From Saururus chinensis (lineage: Eukaryota > Streptophyta > Magnoliopsida > Piperales > Saururaceae): 64,000 bases of DNA. The stretch lies in assembly GCA_035235625.1 (NCBI GenBank), contig CP141150.1, positions 6,510,001 to 6,574,000 of the forward strand, written 5' to 3'. The translations under genes were made by a program, and so were the position numbers. The stretch's first letter is position 1. Every line of letters starts with the position of its first letter. Positions 13,441 to 25,520 of this stretch are shown in pieces. The notes beneath the pieces are model-generated. The model saw only the letters and a program-made list of their open reading frames with translations. It did no database searches and was not told where the DNA came from.

Positions 13441-14240
13441 TACGTATGTATGACCGTATGTGTATGTTATATGTATGTGTGATAGACATACGTATGTATG
13501 ATGACTATTCGCCTATGCTATGGATATGCGTATGTGCATGTGGGCAGTGTCAGTATTTGGTATGGATTTGGGTATGGATGTGTAAGCGTATGACAGATGA
13601 CAGAGGATATGGGTATGACGGGTGAGGTTTGTCATACAGTAAGAGTGTGCATGTGACAACCCGACCCGAGCCGGGCCCACAAAATCGCTAATAGGAAATT
13701 TTCTCTTTCCTTGAGCCAGGAATCATCGTCTGAGTGCGAGAGGTACAACGTTCGTCTACACACTACGGAGCTTTAAGGCTTCTTCGTACGTAGATTTAGG
13801 TTGTAACGAACACATACACACGACGAAGTTTCATAGTTCATCGCGTGTAAAATAAAATAAAACATATTATTATAATGATTTGGATCGGGCCAACGTTGCC
13901 TTGCCGTTGGTTGCCTACGTACGTATTGGATATTATCCCAATACGATCGGATCCGAACGTAGTTCTGCCTAATGGCTACTACATACTACAAACATCACAA
14001 AATCATACGTATAAAATACATATCTCCAAATATTTAATCGGAGTATACAAACACTCATCATATATCGGAGTCAAGCGGAAGTTAATAAATTAACGGAATC
14101 GTACATCTCGCTCTACCATAGAGCGGGATCGAAATCTCATACACGTATCTCGCTCTATCACTGAGCCGAGACCGAGAACACAAATTACACGTCTCGCTCT
14201 ACCCTAGAGCGAGACCACACACGTCATATAAGTATACATC

Positions 14241-14610
14241 ATGGCATCTAGGCACATAGCATAGTATATAGGCACATAGCATGGCATATAGGCACATAGC
14301 ATGATATATAGGCACATAGCATGACATATAGGTACATAGCATAGTATATAGGCACATAGCATGACATATAGGCACATAGCATAGTATATAGGCACATAGC
14401 ATGGCATATAGGCATATAGCATAGTATATAGGCACATAGCATGGCATATAGGCACATAGCATGGCATATAGGTACATAGCATAGTATATAGGCACATAGC
14501 ATGGCATATAGGCACATAGCATAGTATATAGGCACATAGCATGGCATATAGGCATATAGCATAGTATATAGGCACATAGCTTGGCATATAGGCACATAGC
14601 ATGGCATATA
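14241..14610. repeat. 20-bp minisatellite, about 18 copies
   Basis: The unit is GGCACATAGCATGGCATATA with frequent AGTA/GGCA and C/T variants. The period is exactly 20 bp for about 370 bp. Variant units alternate in blocks (GGCA, then AGTA), which suggests higher-order duplication of pairs. The matching element at 18479-20596 has only about three units. Confidence 0.97.
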
Positions 14611-15492
14611 GCATATAGGTATAGTAGCGGGATACAGAGTTGCTTACTGCCCTTATGTCTCGTATAGTAGAGGTACACGGAGTTGCTCACACGAGCATCC
14701 TTCCCTTCAGATCCGAAGATATTAGACGGAGCTTCCTCTAGCCTTCATACGTTCCTCGTCTTGTACAGAAAGACTACGTATAAATGTTCTCCTTGCCAGA
14801 GACTCTTCTCGTTTCCTGTGCCCGTGAGTGGCGGACAGAACCTCCCCTAGTCTAGATTACTTCTCTTGATGTAGCTTGGCAACTTCGGACAAAATCCCAT
14901 CTTGCTCCGGGCCCATATTTCTTGTTCGTTGCTCGAGGATGACGGGTGGAGCCACTCCTTGTCTCGGGGCATTTCCTCCTTATACGGTTGCCGAATCAAA
15001 AAAACGGACCTCTCCATCGCGTAGAACATACTTGATTTAGTCAAGAACACCTCTTGGACTGACTAAATCGGAGTTGGGATGGCCATAAACAGAGAAAACA
15101 AAGTTTGTCGGTACGGGTAGAACCTTTCTTTGTCTTGGGGCGTTTCCTCTTCATACGATTGCCAACTCAGAAAACGGAACCCTCCACCACGTAGAACATA
15201 CTCGATTTAGTCAAGAACGCCTCTTGGACCGACTAAATCGGAGTTGGGATGGCCAGAAACAGAGAAAATGAAGTTCATCGGTGCATGAAGATAACGGACA
15301 TGACCTCCTCTTGTCTTGGGACGTTTCTTCATCATACGGTCTCCAACTCAAAGAACGGGCAGCTCCATTGTGTAGAGCATACTCAATTTAGTAGGAAACG
15401 GGTCTTGAACGGCCTTAATCGGCCTCAGAACGGTCAGAAACGGGGGTAGAGAAGTTCTAGGTCAGAGAAGGAACGAAATGAGGTATATATAG

Positions 15493-15660
15493 ACCCCCGA
15501 GCCGCCGAAACCGCGGCGCTGCGCCGCCAAATCCGGCGGCGCCGCTGTTTTGGCGGCGGCGCCCGCCGAAACCACGCGCGGGTCGCGTTCGCGTGCGGAA
15601 CCGCGGCGCCCGCGATAACGCGGGCGCGCGCCAGCCGTGCGCCGCGCGCCGGCTAACCCA
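15493..15660. promoter_or_regulatory. CpG-rich block upstream of the TATA box in element D
   Basis: A run of GCGGCGCC, CCGCGG and GCGCGC palindromes with very high CpG density in otherwise AT-rich DNA. It lies immediately upstream, on the minus strand, of the TATA-like stretch at 15483-15492. The same arrangement is found at 20037-20240 and 48040-48200. A promoter role is inferred from position only. Confidence 0.55.
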
Positions 15661-16306
15661 TTTTCCATATTTCTTTTTTATTTTTATACTTAAAATTACA
15701 AACGCGCGCATCTTTCTACCCCGGAATCGGATTTGTGCGTTCTAGGTACCGTTGGACTCGTATCGACGAGCCCTTTGATACCAATCCACTAAAGTAGCAA
15801 ACCACACTATTTCCAAGTGGGTCCCGCCTATAAAGCACGTTTCTCAAATATCGTAATTTCCGGTCCCGACCTCTGTTTCGCGCGTTCTTCGAATCGTTAT
15901 GCTCGTAATGCCAAGCTCTACCTGGCTACGGGTATTTCATCTAATGAAAACCCTTAATATTAATCTCAAATTACCGAATTACCCTTAACCCTCCCGGGTT
16001 AAGCGTAACCAAAAAACGGGTCATTACAGTGCATAATTGTACAAATATAACGTACAAATTATGAAGTGAAAAGTAACCATAATAAGTGAGCTATAAGTAA
16101 GAGGGTGACAACTGGGTTGGCTATGAGGAGCTTCATTTGATGATGTCAGTGTAAGATGATTTGGCCATAAGATGGATGGCGAAGTATGTAAGACTACAGG
16201 GGTCTAATGTACAATGTGTTATGATCATGATGTGGACGAATTAAGTGAAGTCTGCTGCCCTGACGAACTTGGGTTTCGATCAGGCTCAGCTTCGGTTTCA
16301 TCAGTA

Positions 16307-16584
16307 GAGGACTATGAGTTTGTTTGGCATAATTATACTGCATAATGTACTTAATTCAAACTTGAATTATAAGCACAGCTAATGATAGCGTTGTGAGTTT
16401 GAGACCTGAGGGTTTGACGGATTAAGTTTTGTGTTTGAGCTAGTCGAGGACTGTGAGTTTGTTTAGCATAATTATACTGCATAATGTACTTAATTCAAAC
16501 TTGAATTACAAGCACAGCTAATGATAGCGTTGTGAGTTTGAGACTTGAGGTTTCGACGGATTAAGTTCCGTGTTTGAGCTAGCC
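16307..16584. repeat. 139-bp tandem duplication in element C
   Basis: Two adjacent copies (16307-16445 and 16446-16584) both start GAGGACT(A/G)TGAGTTTGTTT. They share GCATAATTATACTGCATAAT and GCACAGCTAATGATAGCG with few mismatches. Confidence 0.93.
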
Positions 16585-16644
16585 GATAATGAGTCGGCTG
16601 AGCATTTTTCATGTCTTACCATGGTGTTTATTGTGCGGGATGTT

Positions 16645-16893
16645 GTCTGTGTGCTATATAGAGCACCAGACATCTGATGCTCTGCTGAGAGCGACATATA
16701 TTTCTGATTTGGTCTGCGTGTTGTATAAGCCTAGACATTTAATGCTCTGTTGAAAGCGATGTACATTTTTGACTTTGTCTGTGTGTTGTTTGAAGCCCAG
16801 ACGTCTGATGCTCTGTTGAGAGCGAAGTATGTTTTCAATTTGGTTTGTGTGTTGTATAAGCCCAGACGTTGATGCTCTGTTGAGAGCGTTGTA
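16645..16893. repeat. About 65-bp tandem repeat in element C, four units
   Basis: Each unit contains a GTCTG(T/C)GTGTT-like stretch, AAGCCCAGAC, then GATGCTCTGTTGAGAGCG. The four units are diverged and are followed by the A insertion at 17023. Confidence 0.88.
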
Positions 16894-17445
16894 TAATTCC
16901 GCCCAAAAGTGGCACTGTATATTTCAGCCCAAGTGGCATTGTATGATTTCTGCCCAAGAGTGGCACTGGCACTATAAGACCCATTATCGTGGGCAATTCT
17001 ATGGCACTATAAGACCCATTATTGTAAGGACTCTCATCTCTAAACCGGTTTTCGTTTCTTTTTAATTATCGGTTATTTCATGGTTAACTCATTTTCTTAT
17101 CAATTCAGTGGTTTCGTAAATAAATGGTGTTTATGATGGTTTTAATTGAAATCAACTTTTTAATTAGAGGTTTTAAGTGATTTTGAATCAAATGTGATTT
17201 TTTGAGATTTTTTTGAATTTTTACTATTTTTCCAAAAATTAGGGTTTGGCAAGACCCCCTGTGGGCCCCACCGTCAAAATTTGGGTTTTTTGTGTCAAAT
17301 TAACCCCGACATCAACACAAGCCCTTATAAAAATTTTCATAATTTTTTCAGGTTTTATTAGTGCTCAAATAACTAAATTACCCATTTTTAGCCCATTTTT
17401 CTATTCATACCCCACAATTTACCCATACACACCCCAAAAACTTAC

Positions 17446-17453
17446 TATAAAAG
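17446..17453 (+). promoter_or_regulatory. TATA box of element A
   Basis: TATAAAAG lies about 420 bp into the element. The same octamer occurs at the equivalent place on the opposite strand in copy B (25092-25099), so it is conserved between two insertions. Use as a promoter is inferred. Confidence 0.6.
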
Positions 17454-19084
17454 GACAGACCTAAGCCATTTCCATTTTTGGGAATAGGCTGAGAAGGAGA
17501 CGTTAGGCCTAATCCCCAATAAGGCCCAGATTAGAAGGTATTTAAGGTAAGTCCCTTCTAATTAAGCACCAAATCCTATCTTTTCTCTTAATCCCTTCTA
17601 GATCTACCATTTTCCCTTTGTTTTGATTCGTTTTTAAACATCAAAACTACTGATTTCCATCTTTACTTCAAACCCTAGCTCTAAAAATCCATTTTTTATG
17701 TTCAACAAGCCCTAGATCTAAGTTTTTAATTAGGGTTTTCTTTGTTAAATTGGTTTTAATGGAGTTTAATTCAAAGTCTATGTCTTTGTAAGGTTTTCAA
17801 GAAGGGTGACCATCAAATCTAAGCCTAATCAAGGGATAAGGTAGTGGACTTTCGAAATTTCAGTCTTCCTATGGTAAAACTCTTGATTTTGTGGTTATTT
17901 TGAATGGATTTACTTGATTTAATGCTTTAATGGCATGATTAGTAAATGGTAATCTTTAATCCAGATTGCATAGGGTTTCATCTTATTATAATGTAGATTA
18001 GCTTTCTGGAAGTTATGGTGGAATTTTATTGGCATTTAGGTTGTTACATGGAGATTTTATGATTTATCAATGGAGTTTCAGTTTGAAAATTAGAAAGGAA
18101 AAAGAAGGTTGATTCTGCCTTGTTGGCGTTCGAACGACCCTCCTAGGCGTTCAAATGGCAACACTGTCAGTTCGACAAATTTCCAATGTAGCCGATCAAA
18201 CGGCCCTTATGGGCATTCGAACGGCTACACAATAGATTTTTTGTATTAGGTGCATGATGTTTATTTCGATTATTCTACTTTAATATGCCAATTTCAATGT
18301 GGAGTGTTTTGAGCTATAGTATGCTACTGGAAAGGCATACCATTGAGGTTATGAAGTTGAGGTATATATTTAGAGTTATGTGGAATGACTTATGGTTGGA
18401 GGTATGATGTTGGTATTGTCATCTTGAAGTTATGAATGGTTGATTCTCTATGGTTAAGTATATTTTCAGTAGAGCTATTGTAACGACCCGACCCGAGCCG
18501 GGCCCACAAAATCACTAATAGGAAATTTTCTCTTTCCTTAAGCCAGGAATCATCGTCTGAGTGCGAGAGGTACAACGTTCGTCTACGCACTACGGAGCTT
18601 TAAGGCTTCCTCGTACGTAGACTTAGGTTGTACACACGACGAAGCTTCATAGTTCGTCGCGTGTAAAATAGAATAAAACATATTATTATAATGATTTGGA
18701 TCGGGCCAACATTGCCTTGCCGTTGGTTGCCTACGTACGTATTGGATATTATCCCAATACGATCGGATCCGAACGTAGTTCTGCCTAATGGCTACTACAT
18801 ACAACAAGCATCACAAAATTATACGTATAAAATACATATCTCCGAATATCTAATCGGAGTATACAAAAACTCGTCATATATCGGAGTCAAGCGGAAGTTA
18901 ATAAATTAACAAAATCGTACATCTCTCTCTACCACATAGCAAGATCAAAATCTCGTACACATGTCTCGCTCCATTACTGAATCGAGACTGAGCACATCAC
19001 CCGGCTCGCTCTATCACTGAGCAGAGACCGGACACACACATCACGTGTCTCGTTCTACCATAGAGCGAGACAACACACATCAAG

Positions 19085-19146
19085 GCATATAGGCACATAG
19101 CATAGTATATAGGCACATAGCATAGTATATAGGCACATAGCATGGC
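19085..19146. repeat. 20-bp minisatellite, about 3 copies
   Basis: Three GGCACATAGCATAGTATATA-type units at the place equivalent to the large array in element D. This may be the ancestral short state of that array, or a contracted one. Confidence 0.9.
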
Positions 19147-20036
19147 ACACACGCCGTTCTATAATTAAAACAGGAGATCAGAAAAGCTTACTGCCCTCAT
19201 GTCTCGTATAGTAGTGGTATACGGAGTTGCTCACACGAGCATCCTCCCCTTCAGATCCGAAGATATTAGACGGAGCTTCCTCTAGCCTCTATACATTCCT
19301 CGTCTTGTACCGAAAGACTACGTATAAATGTTCTCCTTGTCGGAGACTCTTCTCGTTTTCTGTGCCCGTGAGCGGTGGATAGAACCTCCCCTAGTTTGGA
19401 TTACTTCTCTTGATGTAGCTTGGCAACTCCGGACAGAATCCCGTCTTGCTTCGGGCCCATTTTTCTCGTTCGTTGCTCGAGGATCACGGGTGGAGCCTCT
19501 CCTTGTCTCGGGGCATTTCCTCCTTATACGGTTACCGAATCAAAGAACGGACCTCTCCATTACGTAGAACATACTTGATTTAGTCAAGAACGCCTCTTAG
19601 ACCGACTAAATCGGAGTTGGGATGGCCAGAAATAGAGAAAACAAAGTTGGTCGGTACAGGTAGAACCTTTCCTTGTCTTGGGGCATTTCCTCTTCATACG
19701 ATTGCCAATTCAGAAAACGGAACCCTCCACCACGTAGAACATACTCGATTTAGTCAAGAACGCCTCTTGGACCGACTAAATCGGAGTTCGGATGGCCAGA
19801 AACAGAGAAAACGAAGTTCGTCAGTGCATGAAGATAACAGACAGGACCTCCTCTTGTCTTGGGAGGTTTCTTCATCATACGGTCTCCAACTCGAAGAACG
19901 GACAGCTCCATTACATAGAGCATACTCGATTTAGTAGGAAACGGGTCTTGAACGGCCTTAATCGGCCTTAGAACGGTCAGAAATGGGAGTAGAGAAGTTC
20001 TAGTCGAAAAAATGAGCTCAAATGGGGTTTATATAA

Positions 20037-20240
20037 GCCCCGGCGCGCCAAAAACCGCGGCGCGCCGCAAATTCAAACCGCGGCGCCAGGAAACTGCGGC
20101 GCCGCGCCGCACGAAAATGCGGCGCCGCCAGAAATGGCGGCGCCCGCTGTTTTCCCGCACCGTGCACCCACCGCGCGTCACCCGCGCGTTACGCGCGCCG
20201 CGATCGCGCGTGTCGCGCGCGCGTCGCGCATTTCTTTTTA
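20037..20240. promoter_or_regulatory. CpG-rich block upstream of the TATA box in element X
   Basis: Dense CGCGGCGC, GGCGCCGC and CGCGCG words directly upstream, on the minus strand, of the TATA-like stretch at 20028-20036. The exact words differ from those in element D, although position and composition are the same. Confidence 0.55.
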
Positions 20241-21373
20241 TTTTCCTTTTTTTAAAAAAAAAGAAATCGTTTAAACGCGCGTAACTTCTTACCCCGGATT
20301 CGCGCGTTCTTGGTACCGTTGGACTCGTATCGATGAGCCTTTCGATACCAACCCACTTAAAGTAATAAATCGTGCTCTTTTTAAGTGGGCCCCACCTATA
20401 TTGCACGTTTCTCAAATATTGTAACTTCCGGTCCTGACCTCTATTTCGCCCGTTCTTTGATTCATTACACTCGTTTCTTCAAGTTCTACTCAAATATGGA
20501 AGTTTAAACCATTGAAAACCTCTAAAATTTATCCCAAAATTATCCAATTAGGCCTAACCCTTCAGGTTAGACATAATCGAAAAACGAGTCGTTACAGCTA
20601 TAGCCTACTAACCGACTGATATGTCATGATAGGATGTGGTTAATTAATGTGTGAATGTTAGTGAACGTCATGGCTTAAGGATGAAGTGAATGATCTTACA
20701 TGTGTTTAGCTTGTGGTTGAGCTTTGATTTGAGTTATGATTTTAATGATTCTTCTCCTATTATTTCCGCTGGAATTCATGATTAGATGTTAATTTACATG
20801 CGTAGTGTGGTAGTGGGTTAATTTCAAGCATGTTGATATGCATTGAGTGAAGTGCTTCTACTAGGTATACACACACATGTGGGGTTTAATGATGATGTTG
20901 AAGCTTGATATTATAATTATGAATGATGCATTAGGGGCTGATGAGAGCACTTATCATGAATTAGGATTCATGTATGCCTTGCCCACGTATGTGTCATGTT
21001 GTATGCATCATGAAAATGAATTTCCAATTGAGGCTTTATCGAGGTTAATCGAATTTGATCGATTGGATGCAATGTGGTGAAATTGCATGTCGGGTTGATC
21101 GGCCGTGGCTTAATTAAAATTTGGTTGGTTCGAAAGGGCATGTTTTCGATTTGAGTTCCTACGTGGAACATGGATACTCCCCGGGTTGAGTCTAGTTAAA
21201 TGAAGTTATGTAAGGACGAGTTGTGTACTTGTCTTGCGGATTGAGATTATTATGATTATCTGGACCCTGAGAATCCAGCTGGTTTGTCCGAGTGCACCGG
21301 CTTACCAGGTATTGTTGCTTGGGACTTTAGTCTTGACAAGCAGGGTTGCCCGGGAGTTTAGACTTGATGGGCG

Positions 21374-21472
21374 GGAGTTGCTCGAAGGCGTTGGCTTTGA
21401 GGAGCAGGAGTTGCTTGAAGGCGTTGGCCTTGAGGAGCAGGAGTTGCTCGAAGGCTTTGACCTTGAGGAGCA
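21374..21472. repeat. 33-bp tandem repeat in element A, three units
   Basis: Three units start GGAGTTGCT(C/T)GAAGGC and end TTGAGGAGCA. Being a multiple of three, the repeat keeps a frame open that reads LLEGVGLEEQE. I regard this as a by-product of the repeat, not a gene. Confidence 0.93.
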
Positions 21473-21534
21473 GGTTTATTCTCTGTGTATGGACTTGCTT
21501 GTTGGACTAGTGTGTGTGTGACACTTATACATGC

Positions 21535-21960
21535 ATGATGAATGAGAATGTTGATGCATGATTGGATATGTATGTTAGAGATACATCTCATGCAGGTTTA
21601 TATGATGTTGATACATGATCTGAAATGTATGTTAGAGATACATCTCATGCAGGTTTATATGATGTTGATGCATGATCTGAAATGTATGTTAGAGATAATT
21701 TCATGCAGGTTGATATAATGTGATGCATGATTAGATATGTATGTTAGAGATACATTTCATGCAGGTTGATATGATGTGATGCATGATTAGATATGTATGT
21801 TAGAGATACATTTCATGCAGGTTGATATGATGTGATGCATGATTAGATATGTATGTTAGAGATACATTTTATGATGGTTGATATGATGTGATGCATGGTT
21901 GGATATGTATGTTAGAGATACATTTCACGCAGGTTGATATGATGTGAATGGCACTATGTG
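21535..21960. repeat. Minisatellite in element A, about 57-bp units
   Basis: About seven units contain GATGCATGAT, ATGTATGTTAGAGATACAT and TCATGCAGGTT. The inverted counterpart in copy B (22745-23035) has about five diverged units, so the array has changed length since the copies separated. Confidence 0.93.
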
Positions 21961-22080
21961 GATTATACACTATGATGCAGGTTTAGGTGATGTGTATGTG
22001 TGATCAGAAAATATTACATCTTGTCAATCTTTGATTTGAATGATTATATTATATTGCTGCCATGTTGCCAATACTGATAG

Positions 22081-25000
22081 TGTCACGCCCCAGCGATGCC
22101 CGACCCGAGCCGAACCCAGTCCAAGGGCCGGTCAAGCGCGCGAGGGCAACGAAGGGAAATTGAGAAATGATTTAGCGGAAGACTTAACCCTAACCACAGG
22201 CGATTTAACAAAATTACGGAGTACGCACAATCCTTTGAGCAAGAGTAAATAAGAAGGAAAGGAAGAGAGTTGCTTAACACAAAGTAAACAACTAAACTCA
22301 AACCCACATGCTTAGTCAACTATAGCCCACACCGGCTCAAAATAAGTCTTAAGCAACACAACTGTAAAATGTGACATAAATCCAAAACAACAGAGAACCC
22401 TACACAAAGGTTCTAAACATAAAGTATAAAACCAAAGGAAATTAAGTCACACAAAACGATCTCCACGATCACATCTAAGTCATCTCCGACCTTTCCTCAA
22501 AGAGGAGATCCTGTCCGTCTACATGTCGCGCCACGCAGCCCCAAAGCAAAACACAAGAAAGAGGGGTGAGTTTAACAAACTCAGCAATGGTTTTTAATAT
22601 CATTATCATCATCAAAAATACAATAGCATAGCAATATAATCATTCAGATCAAAGATTGACAAGGTGCATCATTTTCTGATCACACATATACATCACCTAA
22701 ACATTCATTATAGTGCATAATCCACATAGTGTCATTCTCATCATAACATCTTGCATGTAATGTATCTCTAACATACATATTCAATCATGCGTCGACAACC
22801 ATATCAATCCTACATGAGATGTATCTCTAACATACATATTCAATCATGCATCCATCGTATCAGCCTACATGAGATGTATCTCTAACATACATATTCAATT
22901 ATGCTTCACATCATATCAATTTGCATGAGGTGTATCTCCAACATACATATTCCATCATGCATCACATCATAACGACCTGCATGAATGCATCTCTAACATA
23001 CATATTCCATCATGCATCACATCATAACAGGAATGCCTCCATCAAGGAGTAAAACACAATCATTTCCGCAAGTCTGGACGTGGTCCAAATTTCCTAACCG
23101 GAAACCTGGGGCATTGCTCGCTCAGGACACAGTCTGAATTCCATATGAGAAACCAAGATGTAGGGGTAGTCAGCCCCTCTGCTTGCTAAGGATAATCCAC
23201 ACGGGAAATCCAAATTCCCCAAAGGGAACCTAGAGCAGGTCTACTCGCTAAGGACAATTTGGGCCAAGAACGTCCAAATTTCACGTAGGGAACCTATAGC
23301 AGGGTGTTCGCTAAGGACATTTTTGCGGTGGGGAGAGTCCAGATGTGACTATTCTCAATAAATAAATTTCAACCGCAACAAGTATACGACGCGTCCTCAT
23401 ATAATCTCATTTTGACTCAACTCAACCCGGGGAGTGCACATGTTCCACACAGGAACTCAAATCCAAAACATGTCCTTTCGAACCAATCAAGTTTCGATTA
23501 AGCCACGACTGATCAATTTGGCACACAATTTCTCACATTGCATCCAATCGGTCAAATTCGATTAACCTCGATAAAGTCTCAATTCGAAATTCATTTTCAT
23601 GATGCATGCAGCATGGTACATACGTGGGCAAGGCAGACATGAATCATAATCCATGATAAGTGCTCTCATTAGCCCCTAATGCATCATTCGTAATCATGAT
23701 ATCAAGCTTCAACATCATCATTTAACCCCACATGTGTGTGTATCTAGTAGAAGCACTTCACTCAATGCATTTCAACATGCTTAAAATTAACTCACTACCA
23801 CACTACACATGTGAATTGATGTTTAATCATGAATTCTAGCGAAAATCATAGAAGAAGAATCATTGAAATCATAACTCAATTCAAAGCTCAACCACAAAGG
23901 CTAAACACATATAAGATCATTCACTTCATCCATAAGTCATGACATTCACTGACATTCACTAACATTCATACATCAACTAACCACATTCTATCATGACAAA
24001 TCAGTCCATTAATAGGTTGTAGTCCTACTGAAAATATGCTTAACCATAGGGGATCAACCATTTATAATTTCAAGATGACAATCCCAACATCATGCCACAA
24101 AACATAAGTCATTCCACAAAATCTCTAATCATATATCCCAACTTCATAACCTCAATAGCATGCATTTCCAGTAGCATAATATAGCTTAAAGCACTCCACA
24201 TTCATATAAAATTGGCAAGTTAAAGTGGAATCATCGAAATAAACATCATGTAAATAACATAAAATTCTGCTGTGTAGCCATTCGATCGGCTAAACGAAAA
24301 AAATTCAAATTCACAGTTTGGCCGTTCGAATGCCCAGTAGGCCGTTTGATTAGCTGAACTAGAAATCTGTCAATTCAACAATGTTGTCGTTCGAACGCCC
24401 AGAAGGGCCGTTCGAACGCCAACAAGGCAGAACTTACCATCTTCTTCCTTTCGCAAATGCAAACCGAAACTCCATTGATAACACTTTAAATCATCATCTA
24501 ACATCCTAAATACCATCAAAAGTCCTCCATGACTTCTAGAATGCTAAACCATATCATAACAAGATAAAACCCTATGAAATCGGGATTAAAGATTACCATT
24601 TTCTAATCATGCCATTAGCACACCAAATCAAGTAACTCTATTCAAAATAAGCCACAAAATCAACAGTTTTACTATAGACAAACTGAAATTTTGAAGGTCC
24701 ATTACCTTATCCCTTGATTAGACTTGGATTTGACGGTCACCCTTCTTGAAAACCTTACAAAGACATAGAGTTTAAATTAAACTCCATTAAAATCGATTTA
24801 CCAAAGAAAAACCTAATTAAAACTTAGATCTAGGGCTTGCTGAACATAAAAATCAGATTTTGAGAGCAAGGGTTTGTAGTAAAAATACAAATCAGTAGTT
24901 TTGATGTCCAAAACCGAGTTGAAACAAAGGGGAAATGGTAGATTTTGAAGAGATTAAGAAGAAAGTTATAGTTTAGTGCTTAATTAGAGTAGGCTTACCT

Positions 25001-25520
25001 TAAACACCTTCTAATCCACGCCTAATTGGGGATTAGGCCTGACCTCTCCTCCTCAGCCTATTCTCAAAAATGGAAATGGCTCAGGTTTGACCTTTTATAG
25101 TAAGGGTTGGGGTATGTATGGGTAAGTTATAAAGTGTAAATAGGAAAAGTAAGCTCAAAATGGGCATTTTACAAATTTGAGCACTAATTAAGTCTAACAA
25201 AATTCTGAAAATTTTTGTATGACCTTAAATAGATATCTAGGTTCATTTGACCCAAAAACTAAAATTTCGACGGTACGGCCTATAGGGGTCCCGCCAAAAC
25301 CCTAATTTTTGGAAAAATAGTAAAAATTTAGAAAAATCCCAAAAATTCACATTTGATTTAAAATCACTTAAAACTACTAATCTTAAAGTTGATTTTGGTT
25401 AAAACCATCATAAATACTATTTATTTATGAAACCACCGAATAAATCAGAAAACACTTAACCTCACGATAACCAACAATTAAAGAAAACCAAAAACCGGTT
25501 TAGAGATGAGGGTCTTTACA
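22081..25520 (-). mobile_element. Solo-LTR-like element B, second copy of A in inverse orientation
   Basis: On the plus strand it begins TGTCACGCCCC and ends GGTCTTTACA. On its own strand it therefore runs TGTAAAGACC...GGGGCGTGACA, like A. GATAG flanks it on both sides (22076-22080 and 25521-25525). It is 3440 bp long. Landmarks shared with A in reverse order include the TATAAAAG box, ACCGGTTT near the start, repeated GTTCGAACG words, the GATACAT minisatellite and AGGATCTCCTCTTTGAGGAA near the end. No coding domain was found. Confidence 0.92.
22745..23035. repeat. Minisatellite in element B (inverse of the A array)
   Basis: About five units contain ATGTATCTCTAACATACATA with CATCATGCATCACATCATA-type spacers, the reverse complement of the 21535-21960 array but with fewer and more diverged units. 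Confidence 0.9.

Larger units (their letters stand above)
13652..16028 (-). mobile_element. Solo-LTR-like element D
   Basis: It begins TGTGACAACCCGACCCG and ends GGGTCATTACA, flanked by GTGCA on both sides (13647-13651 and 16029-16033). It is 2377 bp long. Nearly all of it aligns with the element at 18479-20596. The main length difference is an expanded 20-bp minisatellite (14241-14610). A TATA-like stretch, CTATATATACC on the minus strand at 15483-15492, sits directly below a CpG-rich block, so the promoter appears to point to the minus strand. No coding domain is present, although the minisatellite keeps spurious frames open. Confidence 0.85.
18479..20596 (-). mobile_element. Solo-LTR-like element X (D family) inside element A
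   Basis: It begins TGTAACGACCCGACCCG and ends CGAGTCGTTACA, with GCTAT on both sides (18474-18478 and 20597-20601). It is 2118 bp long and aligns with element D over nearly its whole length. A TATA-like CTTATATAA on the minus strand (20028-20036) lies under a CpG-rich block. It carries only about three units of the 20-bp minisatellite (19085-19146). The flanks join perfectly into element A once it is removed. Confidence 0.9.

Noticed and set aside
14241-14610. Regularly spaced repeats reminiscent of a CRISPR array
   Set aside because: The units are head-to-tail with no unique spacers, in a plant LTR-like element.
14199-14690. Three long overlapping minus-strand frames rich in Cys, Tyr and Met
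   Set aside because: They are produced by the 20-bp minisatellite, which has no stop in these frames. The frames exist only within the array.
20012-20415. Arg-rich frames on both strands
   Set aside because: They are side products of the CpG-rich promoter block of element X.
21234-21521. 95-residue frame with LLEGVGLEEQE repeats
   Set aside because: It comes from a 33-bp tandem repeat in element A, which is absent as an open frame in copy B.
22081-25520. DNA transposon with long terminal inverted repeats
   Set aside because: 22081-22600 and 25525-26040 do look like long inverted repeats. The GATAG duplication and equal lengths show that they are the ends of two separate elements, B inside A.
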